6,977 bases of DNA from Oxalobacteraceae bacterium (GCA_003132085.1 PKWO01000410.1:590-7566); one strand, 5' to 3'; positions 1 to 6,456 are shown, numbered from the stretch's first letter. Program-made: numbers and translations. Notes: generated by a model not told the origin, from the sequence alone.

Positions 1-910
1 GGCCGGGCAGCCCGCCGAACGAGATGCTTTGGGGCGCCAAGGAAACGGCAAACGATTGCGTAACTTGGGCTGCGGCGTTCACATTGCTGTTGCCGGATTG
101 GTTGGCGGCGATGGTGCAACTTCCGATGCCAAGCAGGGTAACGGTTGCACCGGATACGCTGCACACCGATGGCGTGCTTGAGGTGAAACTGACGGCCAGA
201 CCGGAGTTGGAGCTCGCCGACACTGCGAATGATGCGGCACCGATGGTCTGTCCGGAGATAGGCGAGAAGCTGATCGATTGGCTCGCTTTTGCAATCGAAA
301 ATGTTTGAGTCACTGCCGGCGCTGCACTGTAGTGTGCGTTGCCTGCCTGAGTGGCCGTGACGGAACAGGTGCCGGCCGCAAGCAGATTCGCACTTGATCC
401 CGATATGCTGCAGATGCTCGGCGAGTTGGATGTATAACTCACCGAAAGTCCGGAACTGGCGGTCGCCGACAGCGCAACCGGTCCAGCGTTGTAGGTTGCG
501 CCGGAGGGTGCGCCGAAGCTGATGGTTTGACCAACTATGGCGGTCGCGACGGCAAAAGATTGGGTAACCGTGGGCGCCGGTCTATAGTTTACGTCATCGC
601 CGGCCTGATCCGCAGCAATGGTGCAGGTGCCGGCGCTGACCAGGGTGACGGTGGTGCCGGATACCGTGCAGACCCCGGGGGTAACGGATGTAAAAGTAAC
701 TGTGAATCCGGAGGTGGACGTGGCCGATACGGTAAACGGCGCCGCGCCCATGGTCTTGCCGGCCAGCGCGCCGAAGGTAATCGTTTGAGGTGAGATCACT
801 TTCGCCTGCGCACCCTGCGGCGCGCTCAATAGCAGCACCTGCAATAGAAACGAAAACGCTATCGCGCAATTGCGGCCCCGGCCTTGGAGCGTGGCTGCGC
901 AGCGCGCCAT
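1..910 (-). CDS. Secreted/surface protein of tandem bacterial Ig-like repeats, N-terminal part (runs off left edge)
   Basis: An uninterrupted minus-strand frame gives 303 visible residues and continues past base 1. Residues 1-36 resemble a Sec signal peptide: an Arg-containing n-region, a hydrophobic stretch AIAFSFLLQVLLLSA, and an AQA cleavage site before Lys37. After a five-residue spacer come tandem repeats opening Q-(T/S)-I-(T/S)-F. Repeat 1 (787-530) has 86 residues, repeats 2 (529-281) and 3 (280-32) have 83 each, and a fourth begins at 31. Each full repeat has the pattern SxxPxxCxxSG...GxCxxxAxQxGxxxxxAxxxVTQxF, with two cysteines that could pair. This fits the Ig-like repeat families of large exported or surface proteins, often adhesive; the specific function is unknown. 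Start: ATG at 910 gives the best signal peptide but has no Shine-Dalgarno. An in-frame ATG at 1012, with AGGGG five bases upstream, would add 34 residues. Frame and repeats are clear; start and role are uncertain. Confidence 0.85.
   Translation of the reverse strand, partial: MARCAATLQGRGRNCAIAFSFLLQVLLLSAPQGAQAKVISPQTITFGALAGKTMGAAPFTVSATSTSGFTVTFTSVTPGVCTVSGTTVTLVSAGTCTIAADQAGDDVNYRPAPTVTQSFAVATAIVGQTISFGAPSGATYNAGPVALSATASSGLSVSYTSNSPSICSISGSSANLLAAGTCSVTATQAGNAHYSAAPAVTQTFSIAKASQSISFSPISGQTIGAASFAVSASSNSGLAVSFTSSTPSVCSVSGATVTLLGIGSCTIAANQSGNSNVNAAAQVTQSFAVSLAPQSISFGGLPG
32..787 (-). repeat. Three complete tandem Ig-like protein repeats (fourth begins at 31)
   Basis: Three consecutive coding repeats of 258, 249 and 249 bases (787-530, 529-281, 280-32). 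They share the opening Q-(T/S)-I-(T/S)-F, a central SGxxVxx/SGLxVS stretch, two cysteines and the closing VTQ-(S/T)-F. Similarity is clear in protein and only partial in DNA, so these are diverged units rather than recent copies. Repeats 1 and 3 resemble each other more closely around the second cysteine (CTIAA) than either resembles repeat 2 (CSVTA). Confidence 0.85.
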
Positions 911-1113
911 AAAGCGTGCTAGGCAATGTTGGCCGGACCGGCTTGATTCGATGACTGGCGATTTGAGGACAATACTAGGCGTGCTGTAAAACGGTTTGAA
1001 TGAATCATGCATTGCCGCCCCTAGCGTTCTATGCTTTTATGATTTATCGTGCGTCGCCACCCCGGCCGCATCATCGGCCAGAGCATGTGTACGCGCTCCC
1101 CTACCAAAACAAG

Positions 1114-1126
1114 GACCGAGTCGGTC
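1114..1126. repeat. Perfect 13-base dyad, possible operator
   Basis: GACCGA and TCGGTC are perfect inverted arms around a single G. The dyad lies about 100-215 bases upstream of the two possible starts of the Ig-repeat gene. The shape suits a dimeric regulator site, but arms of six bases can arise by chance and no regulator is identified. Confidence 0.25.
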
Positions 1127-1317
1127 TCTCGTTACTTGCCCAGCATTGCGTATCCTGCTGGCTGCTAGTATTTCTAGTATCTTTAATTTCTAATATTTTT
1201 TGCGGCTTATCGATATAGCAATATACTTCCGCCAAAAAGGAATCCCCATAAATATGGGATAAGAAACAAAATCTCTGACCGTCGGAATAGTACAAGCGAT
1301 GATATGGTCGCGCAACC

Positions 1318-1341
1318 TGTCAACTTTACTAGGTGTTGACA
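1318..1341. repeat. Inverted repeat TGTCAAC-N10-GTTGACA
   Basis: Two perfect seven-base arms (1318-1324 and 1335-1341) are separated by ten bases. Each arm contains a consensus -35 hexamer TTGACA, one per strand, pointing outward. I found no good -10 hexamer at 16-18 bases on either side, so a divergent promoter pair is not supported. A regulator binding site is equally possible. Confidence 0.3.
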
Positions 1342-1485
1342 ATGCCGCGAAATGCAACGCACCAATTGGGTGAATGACTAGAGAATGGAAAAAGACGCGC
1401 CGATGCGACGACCCCGACACAGCTCTTGCGCTACCAACCTGAATGACCTCACAAAACTCAAGCGCTATCGTAAAATAAAAATTCT

Positions 1486-1514
1486 TTGACTTTTAATAGT
1501 CATACAAGTAGCAT
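1486..1514 (+). promoter_or_regulatory. Candidate sigma70 promoter for the secretion operon
   Basis: TTGACT (1486-1491) lies 17 bases before TAGCAT (1509-1514). The -35 matches consensus at five of six positions and the -10 at four of six. An A/T-rich stretch just upstream (about 1470-1485) could act as an UP element. A short dyad, TGACT-N6-AGTCA (1487-1502), overlaps the -35 and could hold an operator. Transcription starting near 1521 would give a leader of about 170 bases before the first gene. Predicted by eye only. Confidence 0.35.
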
Positions 1515-1596
1515 CGGCGAGCTGAATTTCCTTAAGTTGTGCGACATAAATATCAACATGCTTCTACGTTTTCAAAAGAATTCCATTCTTTGTATC

Positions 1597-1608
1597 AAGG
1601 AGGAAAGG
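1597..1608 (+). promoter_or_regulatory. Strong Shine-Dalgarno sequence without a start codon in range
   Basis: AAGGAGGAAAGG is the best anti-16S match in the window, yet no ATG, GTG or TTG follows at 5-12 bases. ATC sits at 1612, where a start would be expected, and that frame closes after eight codons. The next ATGs are at 1651 (different frame from the operon gene) and 1694. It may be the relic of a lost upstream gene, or a leader element. Confidence 0.4.
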
Positions 1609-1693
1609 CACATCAAATTCAAGCAGTCCAGAGTGTAGAGTGGCAGTGGCATGCCAAGTTCCAGGGTCGTTAATGAGTTGAAGTGGATCGATT

Positions 1694-2236
1694 ATGTTTT
1701 CACATTGGCTGCCCCGTTGCCGGTTTCACTTTCGACGTTTGTTGCGAGCACAGCGCGGTGCATTTTTTGCATTGCTGATGACGGGCATTCTCATTGTCTC
1801 TTCACTAGCTATTTATATCCAGCAATGGCACGGTGCTGACACAGCCGAACGAGAATGGCGCTCGTTGAATGAACACTTTCGAGACAAGAATCGCTCTGCC
1901 AATCGGGACAATACAGTGTTGCCTGTGTTGACGGCATTCGAAAATACGCAATTGGTCGATGTGTTGAATCGCGTGGCCGAGGAATCCAAGCTTTCGCTGG
2001 ATGAGGTTTCATTTGTGTTGGATGAGAATGCCAATCAGCCGTATCTACGCTATCGCGCGACGCTAACCGTCTCATCCTCCTATCCAACGATACGTCGATT
2101 CCTGGACCAGGTTCGTACCAGCCAGCCGGACATTTCGCTGGATAGCATTACCTGCACGCGTGACGATATTGCTACCGTTGAGTTGACTTGTGACCTGGTC
2201 TTATCCGCGTTTTATCGGAAAGCAGATCATGGATAA
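1694..2236 (+). CDS. PilO/GspM-like inner-membrane assembly protein of a T2SS/T4P-like system
   Basis: A 180-residue bitopic protein. Residues 1-22 are rich in Arg and cytoplasmic by the positive-inside rule, residues 23-43 form one transmembrane helix (GAFFALLMTGILIVSSLAIY), 48-70 are charged and helical, and about 83-176 form a periplasmic domain. That domain shows the PilO/GspM pattern: a beta strand (YRATLTVS), a helix SYPTIRRFLDQV, then strands ending LVLSAFYR. Such proteins dimerise through ferredoxin-like folds and couple the cytoplasmic platform to the pseudopilus and secretin. Cys154 and Cys166 could form a disulfide. Its end overlaps the next gene by eight bases. The start is the first ATG after an in-frame stop at 1679-1681; its ribosome site is weak. 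An overlapping frame from ATG 1651 suggests the N-terminus could be different. Function is inferred from architecture and context, not from strong sequence identity. Confidence 0.75.
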   Translation: MFSHWLPRCRFHFRRLLRAQRGAFFALLMTGILIVSSLAIYIQQWHGADTAEREWRSLNEHFRDKNRSANRDNTVLPVLTAFENTQLVDVLNRVAEESKLSLDEVSFVLDENANQPYLRYRATLTVSSSYPTIRRFLDQVRTSQPDISLDSITCTRDDIATVELTCDLVLSAFYRKADHG

Positions 2237-2741
2237 GGCAACTAAGCGGCGCTGGATTATCTTGCTAAGCCTGGCGGTAGCCACTGCTGTCGCGAGCCTT
2301 TACCCGACCGATGATGCGCCTAATTCGAGCCTGGTCGCGGCGAACACACGGACGTCGAGACCTGCGGCAAAAGCTGCCGATATAGTGGACAATCCCCTCG
2401 CGGCTGTATTGCCCGGCGATGTGGATCCTTTCGCGCCCCGCGGCTGGCAGGCGCCCCCACCGCCTGCGCCGATCCAGGTGGCGCCGGTGGCCCCCAAGCC
2501 AATTGCACCGCCCGCACCCGTTGGACCACCACCGCTACCGTTCAAATTTATGGGGCGTATGAACGACGATGGCGAACAGTTGCTGTACCTGAGTCGGGGC
2601 GACCAGACTTTCATCGCGCGCAGCGGTGAAACGCTGGAAGGCGCGTACAAGGTGCTTGGGATCGATGCCCAAGGTATCGAATTCGAGCACTTGCCGACGG
2701 GCGAAAAACAAACGCTGACTATTCCAGCATCTGAAAACTGA
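2229..2741 (+). CDS. GspC/PilP-like periplasmic linker protein
   Basis: 170 residues: short basic N-terminus (KATKRR), one transmembrane helix at about 9-25, a flexible stretch with the motif VDPF (65-68), a proline-rich linker (about 75-104, with some 16 prolines), then a compact beta-rich domain at 104-166. This domain reads LPFKFMGRM...LYLSRGDQTFIARSGETLEGAYKVLGI, the small beta-barrel pattern of the GspC HR and PilP C-terminal domains that contact the secretin N-terminus. The proline-rich arm would span the periplasm from the inner membrane. ATG 2229 overlaps the preceding gene by eight bases and has GGAAAG seven bases upstream; an alternative start at 2190 would place 13 extra residues before the helix and is less likely. 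No PDZ domain is present, unlike classical GspC. The class is fairly sure, the precise orthology is not. Confidence 0.75.
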   Translation: MDKATKRRWIILLSLAVATAVASLYPTDDAPNSSLVAANTRTSRPAAKAADIVDNPLAAVLPGDVDPFAPRGWQAPPPPAPIQVAPVAPKPIAPPAPVGPPPLPFKFMGRMNDDGEQLLYLSRGDQTFIARSGETLEGAYKVLGIDAQGIEFEHLPTGEKQTLTIPASEN

Positions 2742-2745
2742 TCCC

Positions 2746-5103
2746 ATGCAACTAGCCGCTCCTCGTTTTGTTCAACGCGCCTTCGGCATCTTGGTTTTAC
2801 TCACGCTGGCCGGCTGCGCGGCCGATGCCCATCATCGCGCCGGCATGTCGGCGATGGAGCAGGACTCTTACGTTGAGGCGGTGAAGGAACTTGAACTAGC
2901 CGCCCAATTGGAGCCGCAAGATGTGGTTTTCCGACAGGACTGGTTGCGAAGCCGAGAAACGGCGACCCAACGAATTCTCGGAAAAGCGGAAGCAGCGCTG
3001 GCGGAAGGCAAGAATGCGGAAGCCGAGCAATATTTCCACACGATACTCATGTTCGATCGCGGCAACGCCCGTGCACAGGCTGGCCTGGATCGAATTGCTC
3101 GCGTGACACGTGCTGCCAACGACGCAGCGCAGGCGCGCGAGGCTTTCAAGCGCGGCGATTTGGTGCTGGCCCAACAGTGGGTGGCGCGTGCTCTGGAGCG
3201 TGCGCCGGAGCAGGCCGACGCATGGGCGGTGCAACGCGACATCGATTCCTTGCAAGCCAAAGACATGACCACGGTGCCAAGCCTAAGTGCCGTTTATAAA
3301 AAGCCCGTCAATTTGGAATTTCGGGACGCCAGTCTTAAAATGGTCTTTGAAGCGTTGTCACGCACCACCGGCATCAACTTCATTTTCGACCATGACGTCA
3401 AAAGCGATCAGCGCACAACCGTTTTTCTCAAGCAGACCACGCTGGAAGACGCGATTGATGTAATCCTTACCACTAGTCAGCTCGACAAGAAAATCCTGAA
3501 CAACAGCAGCGTGCTGATATATCCAAACAATGCCGCCAAGGCCAGGGAATATCAGGATTTGATGGTGAGGGCATTTTACATTGCCAATGCAGACGTCAAG
3601 CAGACTGCCACCATGCTCAAGACGGTGCTGAAGATCAAAGAGGCCTATGTGGACGAGAAGACCAATATGCTAGTATTGCGCGAGAACCCGGAGACCATTG
3701 CACTGGCGGAAAAGCTGATTGCGCTGCAAGACATGGAGGAACCGGAAGTGATGCTCGAAGTCGAAGTATTGGAAATTACGCGTTCTCGCATGCGTGACTT
3801 AGGGATCCAAATTACCAATCAGTTGACGATTGCACCGTTGTCGTCATTAGCATCAACGACCGGAGGGACAGCGGGTACCGCAACGCAGACCATTGCGTTG
3901 AGCGATCTGAAGAATCTCAATTCGAGCATGCTCGGAATCACGTTGCCGAGCGCCACGTTGAATTTCCAGAAGGTGGATAGCGACGTTAACCTGCTGGCCA
4001 ATCCCCGTATTCGCGTACGTGATCGCGAGAAAGCCAAGATCCTGATTGGCGATAAAGTGCCGGTGGTGACCACGACGACGACAGCCACCGGGTTCGTCGC
4101 AGAGAATATCCAGTATATCGACGTCGGCATCAAACTGGATGTGGAGCCGGAAATTCGTCTGCATGATGAGATCGGCTTGAAATTGGGACTGGAGGTCAGT
4201 TCGCTGGACTCAACCATTACTACCAGCAACGGCTCGAAGGCTTACCAGATAGGGACGCGCAATTTCAATAGCGTGCTGCGTTTGAAAGACGGCGAAACAC
4301 AGATTCTGGGCGGCTTGATCAGTAAAACAGACAGTTCAAACGCCAACCGTCTGCCTATCTTGGGTGAAATACCATTGCTCGGTCGGCTGTTCTCCAACCA
4401 GAGCGATAGTGTTGACAAGACCGAGATCGTGATGTCCATCACGCCACGCCTGATACGCAATATTCGGCGCAAGGAGCCCTCCGCGGAATCTTTCTGGTCC
4501 GGCACCGAAGCGACACTACGCTCCAAGCCTTTGCAACTTCGCAGCGTCGACGCCCCTGCGGCGCAATCCGCGGCAGCTAGCACGGGAAAATCAAATCCTC
4601 AGGCTGTCGCGGCAGCCAAGCTCGGAGCGCTGCAACAGCCGGCAGCCACGACTAACCCGGCACTGGCTGCGCCGAATGCCTCGCCAACGAACCTCAAAGT
4701 GATTTGGAAGGGGCGGGCACAGGGAAAGGTCGGTGAGGTGTTGGCGCTTGAACTTGATCTGGACAGTGCGGATGCATTGAGGACGGTACCTTTGCAATTG
4801 GCGTTTAACCCCTCCCAGTTTGAAGTAGTGTCGGTGAAAGAAGGGGAATTTTTCAGTAAGGGTGGGAAAACCACTTTCAATCAGGTGATCGACAAGCAAA
4901 GCGGGCGGATTTCTGTGGGGGTCGGCAGCGACAATGTTGCCGGCGTGAAGGGCGGCGGCAGCTTGCTGACCGTCGAGCTTAAGCCCTTGGAGGCCGCCAA
5001 GGAAGCGAACATCAGTTTGATCGGCCTTACACCTATAGGCGCCAGTCAGGCGGTTACGCGAGTGCCCCTGCCTGTCGTGCATAAGCTAGAGATTCTACCT
5101 TGA
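2746..5103 (+). CDS. gspD: Secretin lipoprotein with TPR-like N-terminus and C-terminal cohesin-like domain (GspD/MshL type)
   Basis: 785 residues. A lipoprotein signal ends in LAGC, giving lipidated Cys24 followed by Ala, which suits the outer membrane. Residues 29-170 are TPR-like helical repeats. Residues 188-260 match the secretin/TonB short N-terminal (STN, N0) domain, opening VNLEFRDASLKMVFEALS. Residues 265-330 are an N1-type domain. Residues 334-573 are the secretin barrel domain, with GDKVPVVTTTTTATG (435-449), the terminal signature GETQILGGLI (516-525), LPILGEIPLLGRLFS (536-550) and closing SITPRLIRNI. After an Ala/Pro/Ser-rich linker (574-648), residues 650-785 resemble a cohesin fold: GxVGEVLALELDL, VPLQLAFNPSQFEVVSVKEGEFF and GGGSLLTVELKPL. 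The protein would form the outer-membrane exit channel of this system. It begins four bases after the preceding gene and shares one base with the next. The symbol is by family; MshL-type naming would also be defensible. Confidence 0.92.
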   Translation: MQLAAPRFVQRAFGILVLLTLAGCAADAHHRAGMSAMEQDSYVEAVKELELAAQLEPQDVVFRQDWLRSRETATQRILGKAEAALAEGKNAEAEQYFHTILMFDRGNARAQAGLDRIARVTRAANDAAQAREAFKRGDLVLAQQWVARALERAPEQADAWAVQRDIDSLQAKDMTTVPSLSAVYKKPVNLEFRDASLKMVFEALSRTTGINFIFDHDVKSDQRTTVFLKQTTLEDAIDVILTTSQLDKKILNNSSVLIYPNNAAKAREYQDLMVRAFYIANADVKQTATMLKTVLKIKEAYVDEKTNMLVLRENPETIALAEKLIALQDMEEPEVMLEVEVLEITRSRMRDLGIQITNQLTIAPLSSLASTTGGTAGTATQTIALSDLKNLNSSMLGITLPSATLNFQKVDSDVNLLANPRIRVRDREKAKILIGDKVPVVTTTTTATGFVAENIQYIDVGIKLDVEPEIRLHDEIGLKLGLEVSSLDSTITTSNGSKAYQIGTRNFNSVLRLKDGETQILGGLISKTDSSNANRLPILGEIPLLGRLFSNQSDSVDKTEIVMSITPRLIRNIRRKEPSAESFWSGTEATLRSKPLQLRSVDAPAAQSAAASTGKSNPQAVAAAKLGALQQPAATTNPALAAPNASPTNLKVIWKGRAQGKVGEVLALELDLDSADALRTVPLQLAFNPSQFEVVSVKEGEFFSKGGKTTFNQVIDKQSGRISVGVGSDNVAGVKGGGSLLTVELKPLEAAKEANISLIGLTPIGASQAVTRVPLPVVHKLEILP

Positions 5104-5597
5104 TGATTACGTCTATCCCTGCATTGCGTCGCTCTGCCGGCTTTACCATCATCGAACTGTTGGCATCGGTCGCGATTCTCGGTCTGCTGGCGTCGGTGGC
5201 GATGCCGGTCATCCAAACCACGATGACACGCGAGAAAGAAAACCAATTGCGGATTGCGCTGCGCGATATTCGTACTGCGATCGACGCGTACAAACTGGCA
5301 TCGGCCAGCGGCAATATTACGGTGCCAACGGGGCAAAGCGGTTATCCGCCCAGCCTGACAGAACTGGCCGCAGGGGTACCGAATGCCAACAATCCGGGAG
5401 GGCCGCAACTTTACTTTTTACGCGGCGTGCCACGGGATCCGTTTTTTCCTGATCAGACCATTGCAGCGATTTCCACATGGGGTTTGCGTAGCTTTGCCTC
5501 TCCACCCGATAACCCGTTGCCAGGAGACGACGTGTTCGATGTGCATTCGATGTCAACTCAGACCGGGCTAAACGGCGTGCCCTACAACCAATGGTGA
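5103..5597 (+). CDS. Prepilin-type pseudopilin (GspG-related, minor)
   Basis: 164 residues. The leader ends SAG and cleavage before Phe14 gives mature FTIIELLASVAILGLLASVA, with the canonical Glu at mature position 5 (Glu18). This is the class III signal cut and N-methylated by the PilD/GspO peptidase. The globular part is longer than in GspG and contains LRGVPRDPF (106-114) and a terminal segment with VFDVHS (144-149), ending in Trp. Both motifs recur in the next gene, so the two are paralogs. ATG 5103 overlaps the secretin stop codon (TGATG), suggesting translational coupling; a TTG at 5100 would add one residue. It should be a minor subunit of the pseudopilus, but its exact position cannot be told from sequence. 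Confidence 0.88.
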   Translation: MITSIPALRRSAGFTIIELLASVAILGLLASVAMPVIQTTMTREKENQLRIALRDIRTAIDAYKLASASGNITVPTGQSGYPPSLTELAAGVPNANNPGGPQLYFLRGVPRDPFFPDQTIAAISTWGLRSFASPPDNPLPGDDVFDVHSMSTQTGLNGVPYNQW

Positions 5598-5971
5598 ACA
5601 TGCGTGCCAGGGGCTTCACGCTGATTGAGCTATTGGTCGCGCTGACGATCATGGCGACGATTCTGTCGGTGGCGGTGCCGCGCTACTTCAGCAATATCGA
5701 GACCGCACAGGAAAACGTGTTGCGCGAAGACCTGTACATCTTGCGCGATGCGATCGATCACTATTATTCCGACAAGAGTGTGTACCCCGCTACCTTGGAT
5801 GATTTGGTCACCCAAAATTACCTGCGCGGCATACCGATAGACCCCTTCACCCAAAGCGCCAAGAGCTGGGTCGCGGTCGCTCCGAGCGACCCGAGTTTGG
5901 GAGCGGTGTTTGACGTGCACAGCGGCGCGCCCAATACGGCGCGCAACGGCACTTGGTTAAAGGACTGGTAA
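5591..5971 (+). CDS. Prepilin-type pseudopilin, paralog of the preceding one
   Basis: 126 residues. A very short leader ends in RARG, cleaved before Phe9; the mature protein begins FTLIELLVALTIMATILSVA with Glu at +5 (Glu13). The helix leads into a compact GspG-like domain with YYSDKSVYPATLDDL, LRGIPIDPF (78-86) and VFDVHS (106-111), ending in Trp. It aligns with the C-terminal part of the gene before it. ATG 5591 overlaps the previous stop by seven bases; an in-frame ATG at 5600 would leave a five-residue leader and is equally workable, since neither has a good ribosome site. It lacks the calcium-site tail seen in the GspG encoded at 6457-6876, so it is more likely a second minor pseudopilin than the major one. 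Confidence 0.88.
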   Translation: MVNMRARGFTLIELLVALTIMATILSVAVPRYFSNIETAQENVLREDLYILRDAIDHYYSDKSVYPATLDDLVTQNYLRGIPIDPFTQSAKSWVAVAPSDPSLGAVFDVHSGAPNTARNGTWLKDW

Positions 5972-5973
5972 CC

Positions 5974-6429
5974 ATGCGCCGGCAAAAAGGCTTCACCTAT
6001 ATGATTGCGCTGTTTATGGTGGCGACCCTCTCGGTCGTTTCACTACGCGCGATGGAAAGGACGCTGACCAAAGATCGCCGCGAACGGGAGGCCGAATTGC
6101 TGTATGTCGGCCAAGCGTATCGGCAGGCGATTCAGGTCTATTACCAGAATTCGCCGGGGACCGCAAAAAAATACCCCCCCGATTTGCAGTCGCTGCTGCA
6201 GGATGCAAGAACCACGAGTTTGCAGCGCCCGTTGCGCAAACTTTATCGCGACCCGATTACCTCCAGCCTGAATTGGGGCATCGTATCATCTGCCGACGGC
6301 GGCGTGATGGGAGTATATTCGCTGTCGACGCAGCAGCCTATCAAAGTGAGTGGCTTTCCGGTTACTTTGTTTGGTTTTACCGGGGCAAAGAGTTACCAGC
6401 AATGGCAGTTTGTTTATCAACCGAGTTAA
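5974..6429 (+). CDS. Atypical pseudopilin lacking Glu at mature position 5
   Basis: 151 residues. Leader MRRQKG, then FTYMIALFMVATLSVVSL: the Gly-Phe cleavage site and hydrophobic helix are present, but mature position 5 is Ile11 instead of Glu. After the helix come a charged region (TLTKDRREREAELLYVGQAYRQAI), then LRKLYRDPI (87-95), the conserved-looking GGVMGVYS (109-116) and a Trp/Tyr-rich end (YQQWQFVYQP). Absence of Glu5 is known for the tip pseudopilin GspK, but this protein is far shorter than GspK and does not look like it beyond that feature; similar proteins beginning GFTYL are, as I recall, common in related operons. AAAGGA (5959-5964) lies nine bases before ATG 5974 and supports this start over TTG 5953. 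The gene starts two bases after the previous stop. Confidence 0.85.
   Translation: MRRQKGFTYMIALFMVATLSVVSLRAMERTLTKDRREREAELLYVGQAYRQAIQVYYQNSPGTAKKYPPDLQSLLQDARTTSLQRPLRKLYRDPITSSLNWGIVSSADGGVMGVYSLSTQQPIKVSGFPVTLFGFTGAKSYQQWQFVYQPS
6165..6180 (+). repeat. Adjacent homopolymers A7 and C7 inside a pseudopilin gene
   Basis: Seven A (6165-6171), two bases, then seven C (6174-6180) fall within codons of the atypical pseudopilin and encode AKKYPP. The frame is intact here. Slippage in either tract would truncate the protein. Confidence 0.9.
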
Positions 6430-6442
6430 TACGGATGTTCAG

Positions 6443-6448
6443 AGGGAG
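6443..6448 (+). promoter_or_regulatory. Ribosome binding site of gspG
   Basis: AGGGAG lies eight bases before ATG 6457, a clearly better site than those of the overlapping genes upstream. It fits the need for high expression of the major pseudopilin and settles the start. Confidence 0.6.
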
Positions 6449-6456
6449 TAGTTGAC

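Larger units (their letters stand above)
911..1693. other. Divergent intergenic region, no convincing gene
   Basis: About 780 bases separate the Ig-repeat gene (minus) from the secretion operon (plus), or about 680 if the Ig gene starts at 1012. Parts are clearly AT-rich compared with both neighbours, notably 1165-1300 and 1470-1600. Open frames here are short, lack good ribosome sites and resemble no family I recognise. The region holds three short perfect dyads (1114-1126, 1245-1258, 1318-1341), a candidate rightward promoter (1486-1514) and a strong Shine-Dalgarno sequence with no start codon behind it (1597-1608). It probably carries the control regions of both divergent units. Confidence 0.7.

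Noticed and set aside
24..793. Plus-strand ORFs at 24-308 and 527-793
   Set aside because: They are antisense to the Ig-repeat gene, gain their length from its composition and show no domain pattern.
594..926. Minus-strand ORF of 110 residues across the start of the Ig-repeat gene
   Set aside because: It lies in another frame of the same strand. The frame from 910 carries a signal peptide and regular repeats, so this one is a shadow.
1242..1260. Stem-loop CCCATA-AA-TATGGG as a terminator
   Set aside because: The stem is short and AT-containing with a two-base loop. No T run follows on the plus strand; on the minus strand a T run comes only after several bases, with no gene ending there.
1318..1364. 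Divergent sigma70 promoters from the two TTGACA arms
   Set aside because: No acceptable -10 hexamer at 16-18 bases on either strand.
996..1420. Small ORFs of 64-76 residues on both strands in the intergenic region
   Set aside because: No ribosome sites, no recognisable motifs, poor coding character, and they overlap each other.
1651..1839. ORF of 62 residues as a separate gene
   Set aside because: It is almost fully covered by the PilO/GspM-like gene and its downstream half has no domain character; only its first 20 residues were kept as a question about the start.
4070..4084. ACG trinucleotide run as a microsatellite
   Set aside because: It encodes the threonine run after VPVV that is normal in this secretin type, and it is only a few units long.
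4591..5082. Minus-strand ORF of 163 residues
   Set aside because: Antisense to the cohesin-like part of the secretin, without ribosome site or family pattern.
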